This document shows, piece by piece, positions 18,145-26,397 of a stretch of DNA of 64,000 bases. The notes under the pieces were generated by a model. The model was not told where the DNA came from. It made no database searches and saw only the letters and a program-made list of their open reading frames with translations. Source of the stretch: Oscillospiraceae bacterium (GTDB taxonomy: Bacteria > Bacillota > Clostridia > Oscillospirales > Oscillospiraceae); NCBI GenBank assembly GCA_902765595.1, contig CACXAQ010000016.1, positions 1 to 64,000 of the forward strand, read 5' to 3'. Numbering within the stretch: position 1 is the stretch's first letter; each line of letters opens with the position of its first letter. Made by a program: the position numbers and the translations under genes.

Positions 18145-19989
18145 TTGAGTATTTTAGAGAGTATTACCGGCCCCGATGACGTAAAAAAATTGCCGGAGGA
18201 GGCGCTGGAGCCCCTATGCGGGGAGCTCCGGGATTTCCTGATACAAAGCGTGTCGAAAACCGGCGGTCATCTGGCGTCCAATTTGGGCGTTGTGGAGCTG
18301 ACGGTTGCGCTGCATCGGGTATACAACACAGCATCGGACAGGGTCGTCTTTGACGTAGGCCACCAGTGCTACACCCACAAGATCCTGACAGGCAGAAAAG
18401 ACCGTTTTTCCACGCTGCGTCAATACGGCGGGCTTTCCGGTTTTCCCAAACCCTATGAAAGTGAACACGACGCCTTTATCGCGGGCCATGCTTCCAATTC
18501 GGTCTCTGTTGCGCTGGGCATGGCAAAGGCCCGGACGCTTCGCCATGAGGATTATGACGTCGTCTGCGTGATCGGCGACGGGGCCATGACCGGCGGCCTT
18601 GCCTATGAAGGCCTGACCGCTGCCGCCGCCAGCGGCGAGTCGATGGTCATTATTTTGAACGACAACAACATGTCCATCGACCCAAACGTGGGCGGCATGG
18701 CAAGCCTTCTGCAGCGTATGCGGGTAAGGCCGGGCTATTTCAGCTTCAAGCGCTGGTATCGGGAGATTTTTTCTCACGTTCCTCCGGTTTACCGCTTCAA
18801 CCACGATTTTAAAGAATGGATCAAATCCCGTGTTCTTCCGGACAATATGCTCAGCGCTATCGGTCTTGAGTACATGGGCCCTGTTGACGGACACGATCTG
18901 AAACAGCTGGAGAGCGTGCTCGGCTGGGCTAAAGAAATGCGGCGGCCTGTTCTGGTTCACGTATTGACTCAGAAGGGAAGAGGATGCCGGTATGCGCAGG
19001 AGCACCCGGAACGCTATCACGGGGTGGGACCCTTTGATCCGGAAACCGGTGAGATCAAGGCCTCCGGGCGCTGCTTCTCCGACGTTTTCGGCGAGAGCCT
19101 CTGCGAGCTTGGGGAAAAAGACCCGAAGATCGCGGCGATTACGGCCGCCATGGCCTCCGGAACCGGTATCGACCGCTTTGCGGAGAGTTTCCCCAATCGC
19201 TTTTTCGATGTGGGGATCGCGGAGGGACATGCCTCCGCATTTGCCGCCGGCCTTGCCAAACAGGGGATCCTTCCTGTTTTCGGCGTCTATTCCAGCTTTC
19301 TGCAGCGCGGCTATGACATGCTGATCCACGATGTTTCGCTGCAGCATCTTCACGCGGTGTTTGGCCTTGATCGAGCGGGCATCGTCGGCAGTGACGGCGA
19401 AACGCATCACGGCATTTTTGATATCGCTTACCTGCGCAGCGTACCCGGGATGCAGATCCTTTGCCCCGCCTCTTTTTCGGAAATGCATGACTACCTGGAA
19501 CGCGCGCTGTTTCATATGGACGGACCGGTCGCCCTGCGCTACCCCAGAGGCGGCGAAGGAGAGTATCGCGCTTCCTCCGAGGGGGATGAACAGATCCTGC
19601 GACAAGGCGCGGATCTTACCATGATCTGCTACGGAACGATGGTGAATGAAGCGCTCTCCGCCGCAAGACAGCTGGAGCAGAAGGGAATCTCTGCGGAGGT
19701 CGTGAAGATCAACCGCCTCGGCCCCGAGGACTACAGCGTGACGCTCTCCTCCCTTGAAAAGACCGGGGCTCTGCTTGCGTCCGAGGAGGTCTGCGCCTCC
19801 GGCTGCGTCGGCGAGCAGATACTATCCCAGGCTGCGGTACATGGAATCACGCTTCGCGGCGCAAGACTTTTGAATCTTGGCTGCGGCATTGTGGCCCACG
19901 GAAGCAGGGACCTGCTGATGCGCGACCAAGGGATCGATGCGGCAGCCATGACGGAAGCCGGTATGGCCCTGGCCGGAAAGGCGGAGTGA
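18145..19989 (+). CDS. dxs: 1-deoxy-D-xylulose-5-phosphate synthase
   Basis: The thiamine-diphosphate enzyme joining pyruvate and glyceraldehyde 3-phosphate, the first step of the MEP isoprenoid pathway. The product has 614 residues from a TTG start (GGGGAT six bases upstream) that yields the family-like SILESITGPDDVKKL beginning; another TTG at 18133 has poor spacing. DVGHQCYTHKILTGR, the ThDP/Mg site GDGAMTGG and the transketolase-like YSSFLQRGYDMLIHD region are visible. It lies downstream of ispA, and thiamine supply links it to the TPP-riboswitch gene at 27.7 kb. Confidence 0.95.
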   Translation: MSILESITGPDDVKKLPEEALEPLCGELRDFLIQSVSKTGGHLASNLGVVELTVALHRVYNTASDRVVFDVGHQCYTHKILTGRKDRFSTLRQYGGLSGFPKPYESEHDAFIAGHASNSVSVALGMAKARTLRHEDYDVVCVIGDGAMTGGLAYEGLTAAAASGESMVIILNDNNMSIDPNVGGMASLLQRMRVRPGYFSFKRWYREIFSHVPPVYRFNHDFKEWIKSRVLPDNMLSAIGLEYMGPVDGHDLKQLESVLGWAKEMRRPVLVHVLTQKGRGCRYAQEHPERYHGVGPFDPETGEIKASGRCFSDVFGESLCELGEKDPKIAAITAAMASGTGIDRFAESFPNRFFDVGIAEGHASAFAAGLAKQGILPVFGVYSSFLQRGYDMLIHDVSLQHLHAVFGLDRAGIVGSDGETHHGIFDIAYLRSVPGMQILCPASFSEMHDYLERALFHMDGPVALRYPRGGEGEYRASSEGDEQILRQGADLTMICYGTMVNEALSAARQLEQKGISAEVVKINRLGPEDYSVTLSSLEKTGALLASEEVCASGCVGEQILSQAAVHGITLRGARLLNLGCGIVAHGSRDLLMRDQGIDAAAMTEAGMALAGKAE

Positions 19990-19995
19990 CTTTTT

Positions 19996-20790
19996 ATGAA
20001 AAAAGTCCGACTGGATCAATTGGTTTTTGACCTGGGATACACCGAGAGCCGGGAGCGCGCCAAGACCACGGTGATGAGCGGTCTGGTATATGTGAACGGG
20101 CAGAAGGCGGACAAGCCCGGAATGCCCGTGGATCCCGAAGCGAAGATCGAAGTGCGGGGAGAGGCCTTGCCTTTTGTAAGCCGCGGAGGGTATAAGCTGG
20201 ATAAGGCGCTGAAAGTCTTCCCGGTTGATCCTTCCGGGAAGATCTGCATCGACTGCGGCGCTTCTACCGGCGGTTTTACCGACGTTCTTTTACAGCACGG
20301 GGCGAAAAAGGTCTATGCGGTGGATGTGGGTTACGGACAACTCGCCTGGAAGCTGCGTACGGATGAACGGGTCGTGAATCTGGAACGTACCAATTTGCGC
20401 TATGTTACACGGGAACAGATCCCGGAGGATCTGGACCTTGCCGTGATGGACGTGTCTTTCATATCCATCCGACTTGTGCTTCCCGCGGTAAAAGAACTGT
20501 TAAAACCGGGCGCCGACTATATCTGCCTCATCAAGCCTCAATTTGAGGCAGGCAGAGAGGAGGTCGGCAAGAAAGGTGTTGTGCGGGATCCGTCGGTACA
20601 TCTGGAAGTGATCGAGGGGATCCTCAGCTTCGCCGCATCCATCGGTTTTTCCGTGATGGGACTGGACTTTTCTCCCATCAAGGGACCGGAAGGAAATATC
20701 GAATATATCTGTCATTTAAAAAACGGCGATTATCCTGCTGCGCCCATTGACGCGGCCGCGGTTGTAAAAGCTTCACACGAAGCGCTCTGA
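19996..20790 (+). CDS. tlyA: TlyA family rRNA (cytidine-2'-O)-methyltransferase
   Basis: A 264-residue protein with an N-terminal S4 RNA-binding domain (about 1-65: RLDQLVFDLGYTESRERAK) and a Rossmann methyltransferase domain with the DCGASTGGFTDVLLQ SAM motif near residue 82. In mycobacteria TlyA 2'-O-methylates 16S/23S rRNA cytidines and was first called hemolysin; the substrate here is inferred. It sits between dxs and nadK as in many Firmicutes. Confidence 0.93.
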   Translation: MKKVRLDQLVFDLGYTESRERAKTTVMSGLVYVNGQKADKPGMPVDPEAKIEVRGEALPFVSRGGYKLDKALKVFPVDPSGKICIDCGASTGGFTDVLLQHGAKKVYAVDVGYGQLAWKLRTDERVVNLERTNLRYVTREQIPEDLDLAVMDVSFISIRLVLPAVKELLKPGADYICLIKPQFEAGREEVGKKGVVRDPSVHLEVIEGILSFAASIGFSVMGLDFSPIKGPEGNIEYICHLKNGDYPAAPIDAAAVVKASHEAL

Positions 20791-20804
20791 AGGAGGGATC
20801 ATCC

Positions 20805-21650
20805 ATGATCATGGTTTGCCCCAACCCCTTTCGGGATCTGGATCTGAAGCTCACGCGGGAGTGCTGCAAGCTCCTTGCGGCGGAGGGATTTCAGGCAGTA
20901 ATATGCCCGGTGTTTGCCGATGAAGAGCCCGAGGCGCTGCCCCAGGATCTGGAATATCATAAGCTTTCGGAGCTGAGGGAGGACTGTCAGCTCGCCGTCG
21001 TGATCGGCGGGGACGGGACTATTCTTTCCGTGGTGAGGCAGCTGCGGGATCAGAACATCCCCCTGCTGGGGATTAATCTGGGCACCAAAGGCTTTATGGC
21101 GAATCTGGAACCCGATCAGCTCCCGCTGGTCGTCAGGGCCGCAAGGGGAGAGTATCGGATCTCCCGGCGTATGATGCTGGAGGTCGAACTGCGGCGTGAC
21201 GGACAGGTCATTTGTGTGGATCATGCGCTGAACGACGTGGTCCTGCATGGCTACGGAGACTGCATCGGGCTCACGACCTGGTGCAACGGTGATCGGGTCT
21301 CCCACTTTTCCGGCGACGGGATCATTCTTTCCACGCCCACCGGTTCTACGGGTTATTCCATGTCAGCCGGAGGCCCCATTGTGGAGCCGGAAGCGGAAAA
21401 CATCATCATCAGTCCCATCTGTCCCCACGTTATGGGGGCGCGTACCTTCGTGCTGGATCCCAGCCGCACCGTTCGGGTTACGGCAGAGCGGCTCCATGGC
21501 CGCCGCGCATATCTTGCGGTGGATGGGATCTCGGTCGCGGACCTTGCGGCCGGTGATGTGGTCTATGTAAAAAAATCTGTTCATGAGACGAGAATGGCTG
21601 ATCTGGGCGTCAAAAGCTTTTACGAGATCGCATACGAGAAACTGATCTGA
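20805..21650 (+). CDS. nadK: NAD kinase
   Basis: Phosphorylates NAD to NADP. It has 281 residues with the GGDGT motif (VIGGDGTIL near residue 66), a LGINLGTKGFMANL segment and the TPTGSTGYSMSAGGPIV motif with the conserved glycine-rich loop. ATG 20805 is preferred over 20811 because GGAGGG lies seven bases upstream. In the usual Firmicute order an arginine repressor gene follows; here recN comes next. Confidence 0.95.
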   Translation: MIMVCPNPFRDLDLKLTRECCKLLAAEGFQAVICPVFADEEPEALPQDLEYHKLSELREDCQLAVVIGGDGTILSVVRQLRDQNIPLLGINLGTKGFMANLEPDQLPLVVRAARGEYRISRRMMLEVELRRDGQVICVDHALNDVVLHGYGDCIGLTTWCNGDRVSHFSGDGIILSTPTGSTGYSMSAGGPIVEPEAENIIISPICPHVMGARTFVLDPSRTVRVTAERLHGRRAYLAVDGISVADLAAGDVVYVKKSVHETRMADLGVKSFYEIAYEKLI

Positions 21651-21670
21651 GACAGAACTGAGGCGGAAAA

Positions 21671-23353
21671 ATGCTGAACGAGCTGCACATTGAGAATATT
21701 GCGGTGATCGAGCGGGCGGATATCCGCTTTGAGCGTGGCCTGAATGTGCTGACAGGCGAGACCGGCGCCGGCAAATCCATCGTTATAGACGCCATCGGAG
21801 CGGTCCTGGGGGATCGTGTAAGTCGGGAGCTTGTACGGCGAGGCGCGGAAAAGGCACTTGTTACCGCTGTGTTTGGCGTGGAGGGCGTGGAGCCCTGGCT
21901 GCTTGAAAACGATATAGACGCCGATCAGGAGCTGATCCTGCAGCGCAGGATCCTGGCCGACGGGAAGAGCAGCAGCCGTGTCTGCGGCGTCCCTGTCACA
22001 GCGTCCCAGCTCAAGGATCTGGCTTCGCTGCTGGTGGACGTCCATGGGCAAAATGACGGCCGGCAGCTGATGGACGAGCGTCGGCACCGGGAGTATCTGG
22101 ACCGGTTCGGCGTTTCGGAGTCTGCGATCAAAGACTATCAGGCTGAATTTGAAAAGTATCGCGCCATGCAGAAAGAGCTGAAGCAGCTCGATGTGGACGA
22201 GGTAGAAAAAGAGCGGCTGAGCGAGAGCCTCCGCTACCAGATCGCGGAGCTGGAGAGAGCCGAACTCAAGCCCGGTGAAAAAGAAGGCCTGGTTTCTCGA
22301 AGAGATCTGCTCCGGAATTCCGAGAAGCTTACCGAGGCACTGGATGAGGCGATCCGTCTTCTGTACGGAGAGGATGACAACGCCGTTTCCATGGCGCAGA
22401 ATGCGGAATACTACGCGGGGAAGGCGGCCTCCCTGGTTCCCGAGCTGGGAAGCACTCTGTCATCCATCCATGACGCCGCGTTTGCTCTATCCGATGCGGC
22501 GGAGACTTTACGTGATTTTCGTGAGTCTCTTGATTTTTCCCCGGAGGAATATGACAGTCTGGAAGAGCGGATCTCTCAGCTCAACAAGCTGGAAAGGAAG
22601 TATTCCCGGGATGAGGACGCGCTGATCTCTTACCTTCAGGAATGCCGGGACAGGCTGGACACGATTGAATATGCCGATGAGCGCAGCGCGAAGCTGCGCC
22701 GTGAGCTGGAAGCCCAGAAGAAGCAGTGTCTGCGCGCGGCCATTCGTCTGCGTGAAAACAGAAAACAGGCAGCGAAGGATCTGGAACAGCGGATCATGAC
22801 GGAGCTTCGGGAACTGAACATGCCTTCCGTCCGCTTCGCGGTCGAGTTTGCGCCCCTGGAAGAGGAACCGGGTTTTGACCGGAACGGCGCCGATGAGATC
22901 CGTTTCGTCATGTCTGCAAATGCTGGTGAGGAGCTTGGACGCATCAGCCGGATCGCATCCGGAGGTGAGCTGAGCCGCATCATGCTGGCAATGAAGAATG
23001 TCTTCGCCGAAAAGGATCCGGTGGCGACCATGATCTTTGACGAGATCGACACCGGTGTTTCCGGCATTGCGGCCCAGCGGGTAGGGGAGAAGCTCTATTC
23101 CGTCTCCCGGGGCAAGCAGGTGCTGTGTGTGACCCACCTTCCACAGATCGCCGCCATGGCGGACAGCCATTATCTCATCGCCAAGGAGGAGCGCGCCGGC
23201 CGGACCTATACCGAAGTTACCCGACTGGACCGGGATGGACAGCGGATGGAGCTGGCTCGCCTGCACGGCGGCGACAACATCACCCTGACGACCCTGGCCA
23301 GCGCCGAGGAGCAGCTGGAAGCTGCAGAGCGTTTTAAAGAGAATCTACCGTAA
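21671..23353 (+). CDS. recN: DNA repair protein RecN
   Basis: An SMC-like ATPase acting early at DNA double-strand breaks. It has 560 residues: an N-terminal ABC half with Walker A TGETGAGKSIV near residue 31, a long central coiled coil (about 155-370) and a C-terminal half with the SGGELSRIMLA signature and the FDEIDTGVSG Walker B. This matches full-length RecN. It is the last gene of the operon that begins at the Asp23-family gene, with a terminator right after the stop. Confidence 0.96.
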   Translation: MLNELHIENIAVIERADIRFERGLNVLTGETGAGKSIVIDAIGAVLGDRVSRELVRRGAEKALVTAVFGVEGVEPWLLENDIDADQELILQRRILADGKSSSRVCGVPVTASQLKDLASLLVDVHGQNDGRQLMDERRHREYLDRFGVSESAIKDYQAEFEKYRAMQKELKQLDVDEVEKERLSESLRYQIAELERAELKPGEKEGLVSRRDLLRNSEKLTEALDEAIRLLYGEDDNAVSMAQNAEYYAGKAASLVPELGSTLSSIHDAAFALSDAAETLRDFRESLDFSPEEYDSLEERISQLNKLERKYSRDEDALISYLQECRDRLDTIEYADERSAKLRRELEAQKKQCLRAAIRLRENRKQAAKDLEQRIMTELRELNMPSVRFAVEFAPLEEEPGFDRNGADEIRFVMSANAGEELGRISRIASGGELSRIMLAMKNVFAEKDPVATMIFDEIDTGVSGIAAQRVGEKLYSVSRGKQVLCVTHLPQIAAMADSHYLIAKEERAGRTYTEVTRLDRDGQRMELARLHGGDNITLTTLASAEEQLEAAERFKENLP

Positions 23354-23359
23354 AAAAAT

Positions 23360-23390
23360 CTGGGACCGACAGACGGTCCCAGAGTTTTTT
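23360..23390. terminator. bidirectional terminator after recN
   Basis: A 9-bp stem CTGGGACCG/CGGTCCCAG with a five-base loop has T7 on the plus side and A7 on the other. It can serve both recN and the convergent PH-domain-like gene. Confidence 0.8.
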
Positions 23391-23950
23391 TATTCTTCAT
23401 TTCCTTCCTGAAGCAGCCGCAAAACTCTTTCCGGCTCGCTGATCCCATGCAATTCATCCCGGATATTGCACATGCTTCGCATATCCATGCCGTAGCGCAT
23501 CCCATAGCCCTGTTTTCTCGTGAATAGAGAAGTGTGCTCCAATTCGATGGTCCCCGTACCGTCTTGATACTTTTTGACGGAAAGAGCGGGGAGCGACGTC
23601 TTTTTCAGCGAACGGACATCTTGCTTTTGCCGGATGAGAACCTTTTTGTTCGTGACTGCGTAGGAACATGATTTCAAAAAACGGTACTTATAAAGAAAGC
23701 GTCCGAAAACGAAAAATAAGCCGAACAAGACAAAAACACCGCCGAAAGCATAGAACAGCATACCCGCGCCCGAACGGATCGCAGTCCATTCCCAGTAGAC
23801 CGCGAAGGCACACCAGAGGATACTGAAGGGGATCATGTAGAGATCTGTCTGCCCCAGCAGGTGGAGTTTTTCGGGTTTCCCGCGCCATAGGATCGTTTCG
23901 TCAGCTTCAAGATAGGGCCTTGCCCACTGGTAGTCTTGTTCCGAATACAC
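23390..23950 (-). CDS. membrane protein with bacterial PH-like domain
   Basis: A 186-residue protein starting at GTG (AGAGGTG eight bases upstream). Two membrane helices (about 40-58 and 65-86) follow an N-terminal segment with EADETILWRGKP, which is typical of bacterial PH-domain membrane proteins. The C-terminal part (about 95-160) contains SYAVTNKKVLIRQ, the usual first strands of the domain. Function is unknown; such proteins are membrane-associated and often of unassigned role. A clear promoter lies upstream, divergent from the tyrosine T-box unit. Confidence 0.7.
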   Translation of the reverse strand: MYSEQDYQWARPYLEADETILWRGKPEKLHLLGQTDLYMIPFSILWCAFAVYWEWTAIRSGAGMLFYAFGGVFVLFGLFFVFGRFLYKYRFLKSCSYAVTNKKVLIRQKQDVRSLKKTSLPALSVKKYQDGTGTIELEHTSLFTRKQGYGMRYGMDMRSMCNIRDELHGISEPERVLRLLQEGNEE

Positions 23951-23969
23951 AGCGCATCACCTCTATTTC

Positions 23970-23998
23970 AGTTTAGCATTTGCCGGTTTTCCTGTCAA
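23970..23998 (-). promoter_or_regulatory. sigma-A-type promoter for the PH-like gene
   Basis: On the minus strand a consensus TTGACA (23998-23993) and TAAACT (23975-23970) are separated by 17 bases, about 20 bases before the GTG start. Confidence 0.65.
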
Positions 23999-24014
23999 GC
24001 AAGCAGATCCTCTC

Positions 24015-24043
24015 TTGACAGGAGCGGTACAGCCCGGTATAAT
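24015..24043 (+). promoter_or_regulatory. consensus sigma-A promoter of the tyrosine T-box unit
   Basis: Exact consensus hexamers TTGACA and TATAAT with a 17-base spacer, the best promoter in the window. Transcription should start near 24050 and run into the T-box leader. Confidence 0.85.
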
Positions 24044-24049
24044 GCACGG

Positions 24050-24316
24050 GTGAACGCAATGAAGAACAGAAGTAGCGCGTATGTTCCTGCACAGAGAGCC
24101 CCCGGTCGGTGCAAGGGGGAGAGGACTGCGCGTGAAATACAGTTTGGAGCGGCTGGCTGAAGTTCCTGTATGGAATGGGTAGGCCATGACGGGTGCGCCC
24201 GATACTGCGCGGGAGTCGGAAGACTCCGTAAGGTCTTTTCCGTGAGGAGAAGACGATCCAGAGGTGGTACCGCATACAATGCCCTCTGTCCGAAAGGACA
24301 GGGGGCTTATTTTTTT
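24050..24316 (+). promoter_or_regulatory. T-box leader with a tyrosine (TAC) specifier
   Basis: The leader senses uncharged tRNA and allows read-through when aminoacylation is low. The specifier-loop elements are visible: AGTA at 24071-24074, followed by GCGCG that pairs with the CGCG before GAAA, then the codon TAC at 24138-24140 followed by A. TAC specifies tyrosine. The antiterminator T-box AGGTGGTACCGC is at 24262-24273. A terminator stem, GCCCTCTGTCC with GGACAGGGGGC, is followed by TTATTTTTTT. The first gene downstream is not tyrS, which begins 2.1 kb later in the same direction. Confidence 0.85.
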
Positions 24317-24330
24317 AAGGAGGCAGAGAT

Positions 24331-24732
24331 ATGAGCGTACGGGAAGATTCCATTCGCCTGCATGCGCGCGGCTTTAACTGCGCCCAGAGCGTGCTGGCCG
24401 CGCTCGGAAAGTATACCGGTCTTGAGGAAGCGACTGCGCTTTCCATTTCGGGCGGTTTTGGCGGCGGTGTTCGCTGCGGGGAGATCTGCGGCGCGGCGTC
24501 CGGCGCGGTGATGGCCCTTGGCCTGGCGTTTCCCTATGCCAATGAGGAGGATGCCGCGGCAAAGGCCCGCATTGCAAAGCTCACGATGACCTTCAACCGG
24601 TGTTTTATTGAGAAATTCGGCTGTGTCCGCTGCCAGGATCTGAAGAGCCGCGGCGTCCCCTGCGATGAGCTGATCGCCTGGGCGGCAGAACGCGCGGAAG
24701 AGATCATCCGGGAGAATATAGAACAGAAATAA
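24331..24732 (+). CDS. C_GCAxxG_C_C family (putative redox) protein
   Basis: A 133-residue protein with the pattern that names this family: FNCAQSVLAALG (Cys17), GGFGGGVRCGEICGAASGAVMALG (a GxxCGAxxGA core) and FGCVRCQDL towards the C-terminus. The cysteines are thought to form redox or metal sites; the activity is not established. An AAGGAGG ribosome site follows the T-box terminator closely, so tyrosine limitation should raise its expression. It probably shares a transcript with the next gene and tyrS, since I see no terminator between them. Confidence 0.82.
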   Translation: MSVREDSIRLHARGFNCAQSVLAALGKYTGLEEATALSISGGFGGGVRCGEICGAASGAVMALGLAFPYANEEDAAAKARIAKLTMTFNRCFIEKFGCVRCQDLKSRGVPCDELIAWAAERAEEIIRENIEQK

Positions 24733-24852
24733 GGCTGCTTTTCCTTGTGAAAACAGAGCTTTCTCCGTCTTTTTGCCCCTGATCCATCGACTTCGACTTA
24801 TAGCGCATGAACAAACGGCTTATTACATGTCATGTCCTACAGAGAGGTTGCT

Positions 24853-26382
24853 ATGATAAACAATCCAACCAGCAATAGCGCGAGAAAAAAGAGAATTTTG
24901 ACGATTCTGACGGTTTTAGGAACGTATGTGTTCTTACTGATCATTTCATACGGCTTCCCGGTAACTGGTGACGACTGGTTTTTCACGCCAAGCCGTTTGA
25001 CTGATGTCTCTTGGAAAACCCCGTTTGCTCACGCTTTTAAAATGCTTGTACACACATATAACAAAACCAGTGGGCGGGTTTTGGGCAATTTTCTCGTCAG
25101 TTTTACCTCTCTTTCCAAGATTATGAGGGAGCTGATCCGCTGCGGTATCATTCTGCTGATCATTTTGTTGTCTTACCGCATTACGGATGGCAACGGCTTG
25201 ACGGAATATCTGCTGGGCTTTGCGCTTTTAATCTCTTTGCCCGGAAAAATTGCAGGTCAAACTTATTCCTGGGCGGCCGGATTCTTCAATTACGTTCCTC
25301 CCGCACTTGTGTATTTGCTGTACACCGGATATATACAAAGGCTTTTTTGTGAGGAGAAGCAGAAAGATTCGCCGCTGTTATGCTTTTGGCTGTTTTTACT
25401 CGGCCTTTGCGGACAGCTGTTTGTAGAAAACGTGACCCTGGCATTTTGCGTGATCTCTGCGTCTGTTCTGTTGATTGAGACAATTCGAACGAAACGTCTG
25501 CGTCTATCGCTCCTTTCTCATCTGATCGGGACGATAATCGGCGGTGTGATCATGTTTTTGGCCCCTGGTTATCAAAATGTAGGCAATGAGGGGTACAGAG
25601 AAATCCCACATTCCATCGCGGGGATGATGTCTGTCCTGCGGGACAATTTTCATACCTTGTCCAAATATCTTGTCGGATTGAATTACCTGGTGATTATTCT
25701 TTTGTGTGCCTCTGGATTTATTCTTTGCCTTAAATCCCGACCATCCAAAAGCTCTGCAAAGAAGCGGATCCTTTCCGCTGCCATGCTGTGCTTTTGCGTG
25801 TGCCCTATGTTAGCGTTCGGGTTGAATCGTCTCGACCGTTATTTCTTTGCGCTGGATCTGCTCTGCGACTTACTGCTCCTAGCGGCTGTCTTTATCACGG
25901 CTGTACTTTGTATTTCTGAAAGAAGAAGCCGTTTCCTCTGCGTTTTCTGCATCATATCTTTTGTGGTGTTCATGGCTCCTTTGATGGCTGTTAGTCCTGT
26001 GGGTGCGCGCAACTGTTATTTCTTCCACGTGCTTTTGACGCTTTTGGCGCTTAGCTTTTTCCGTTGGGCTATTGCCGGATCGGATCTTATAAAAAAGCTG
26101 CGCCCGGTCATTTGCCTGGCCTGTTGTCTCGTGCTTTTGGGGAACGCCGTGATCTATATAAGAAACGGAAAAGCAGAAGCACTGCGCAAGCAATTGACAG
26201 CGGAAGCAATGGAAAGGGGAGAGCAGACGATTGTTCTGCCGAATTATCCCTATCCTTCGTACGTTCACGGTGGAAACTACTCATCGATCGAGTATTTTTA
26301 TTATTACGAAAAACCAAAAGATATACACTTTACCTTTGTTCCATACAAGGAATGGGTACAAAACAACAATCATGAATCATAA
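24853..26382 (+). CDS. polytopic membrane protein, DUF6056/GT-C-like
   Basis: A 509-residue protein with about eleven hydrophobic helices. An early extracytoplasmic loop has GDDWFF and, further on, a SGRVLGNFL segment and a QTYSWAAGFFNYVPPA segment. This resembles the DUF6056/GT-C-like membrane proteins often tied to surface polysaccharides, though I cannot assign a substrate. I chose ATG 24853 (GAGAGG upstream) over 24832. The gene is visibly richer in A/T and in codons such as TTT, ATT and AAA than its neighbours, which suggests acquisition. It lies between the T-box unit's first gene and tyrS, ending 15 bases before tyrS. Confidence 0.7.
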   Translation: MINNPTSNSARKKRILTILTVLGTYVFLLIISYGFPVTGDDWFFTPSRLTDVSWKTPFAHAFKMLVHTYNKTSGRVLGNFLVSFTSLSKIMRELIRCGIILLIILLSYRITDGNGLTEYLLGFALLISLPGKIAGQTYSWAAGFFNYVPPALVYLLYTGYIQRLFCEEKQKDSPLLCFWLFLLGLCGQLFVENVTLAFCVISASVLLIETIRTKRLRLSLLSHLIGTIIGGVIMFLAPGYQNVGNEGYREIPHSIAGMMSVLRDNFHTLSKYLVGLNYLVIILLCASGFILCLKSRPSKSSAKKRILSAAMLCFCVCPMLAFGLNRLDRYFFALDLLCDLLLLAAVFITAVLCISERRSRFLCVFCIISFVVFMAPLMAVSPVGARNCYFFHVLLTLLALSFFRWAIAGSDLIKKLRPVICLACCLVLLGNAVIYIRNGKAEALRKQLTAEAMERGEQTIVLPNYPYPSYVHGGNYSSIEYFYYYEKPKDIHFTFVPYKEWVQNNNHES

Positions 26383-26397
26383 GGAGAGAATAATTCA

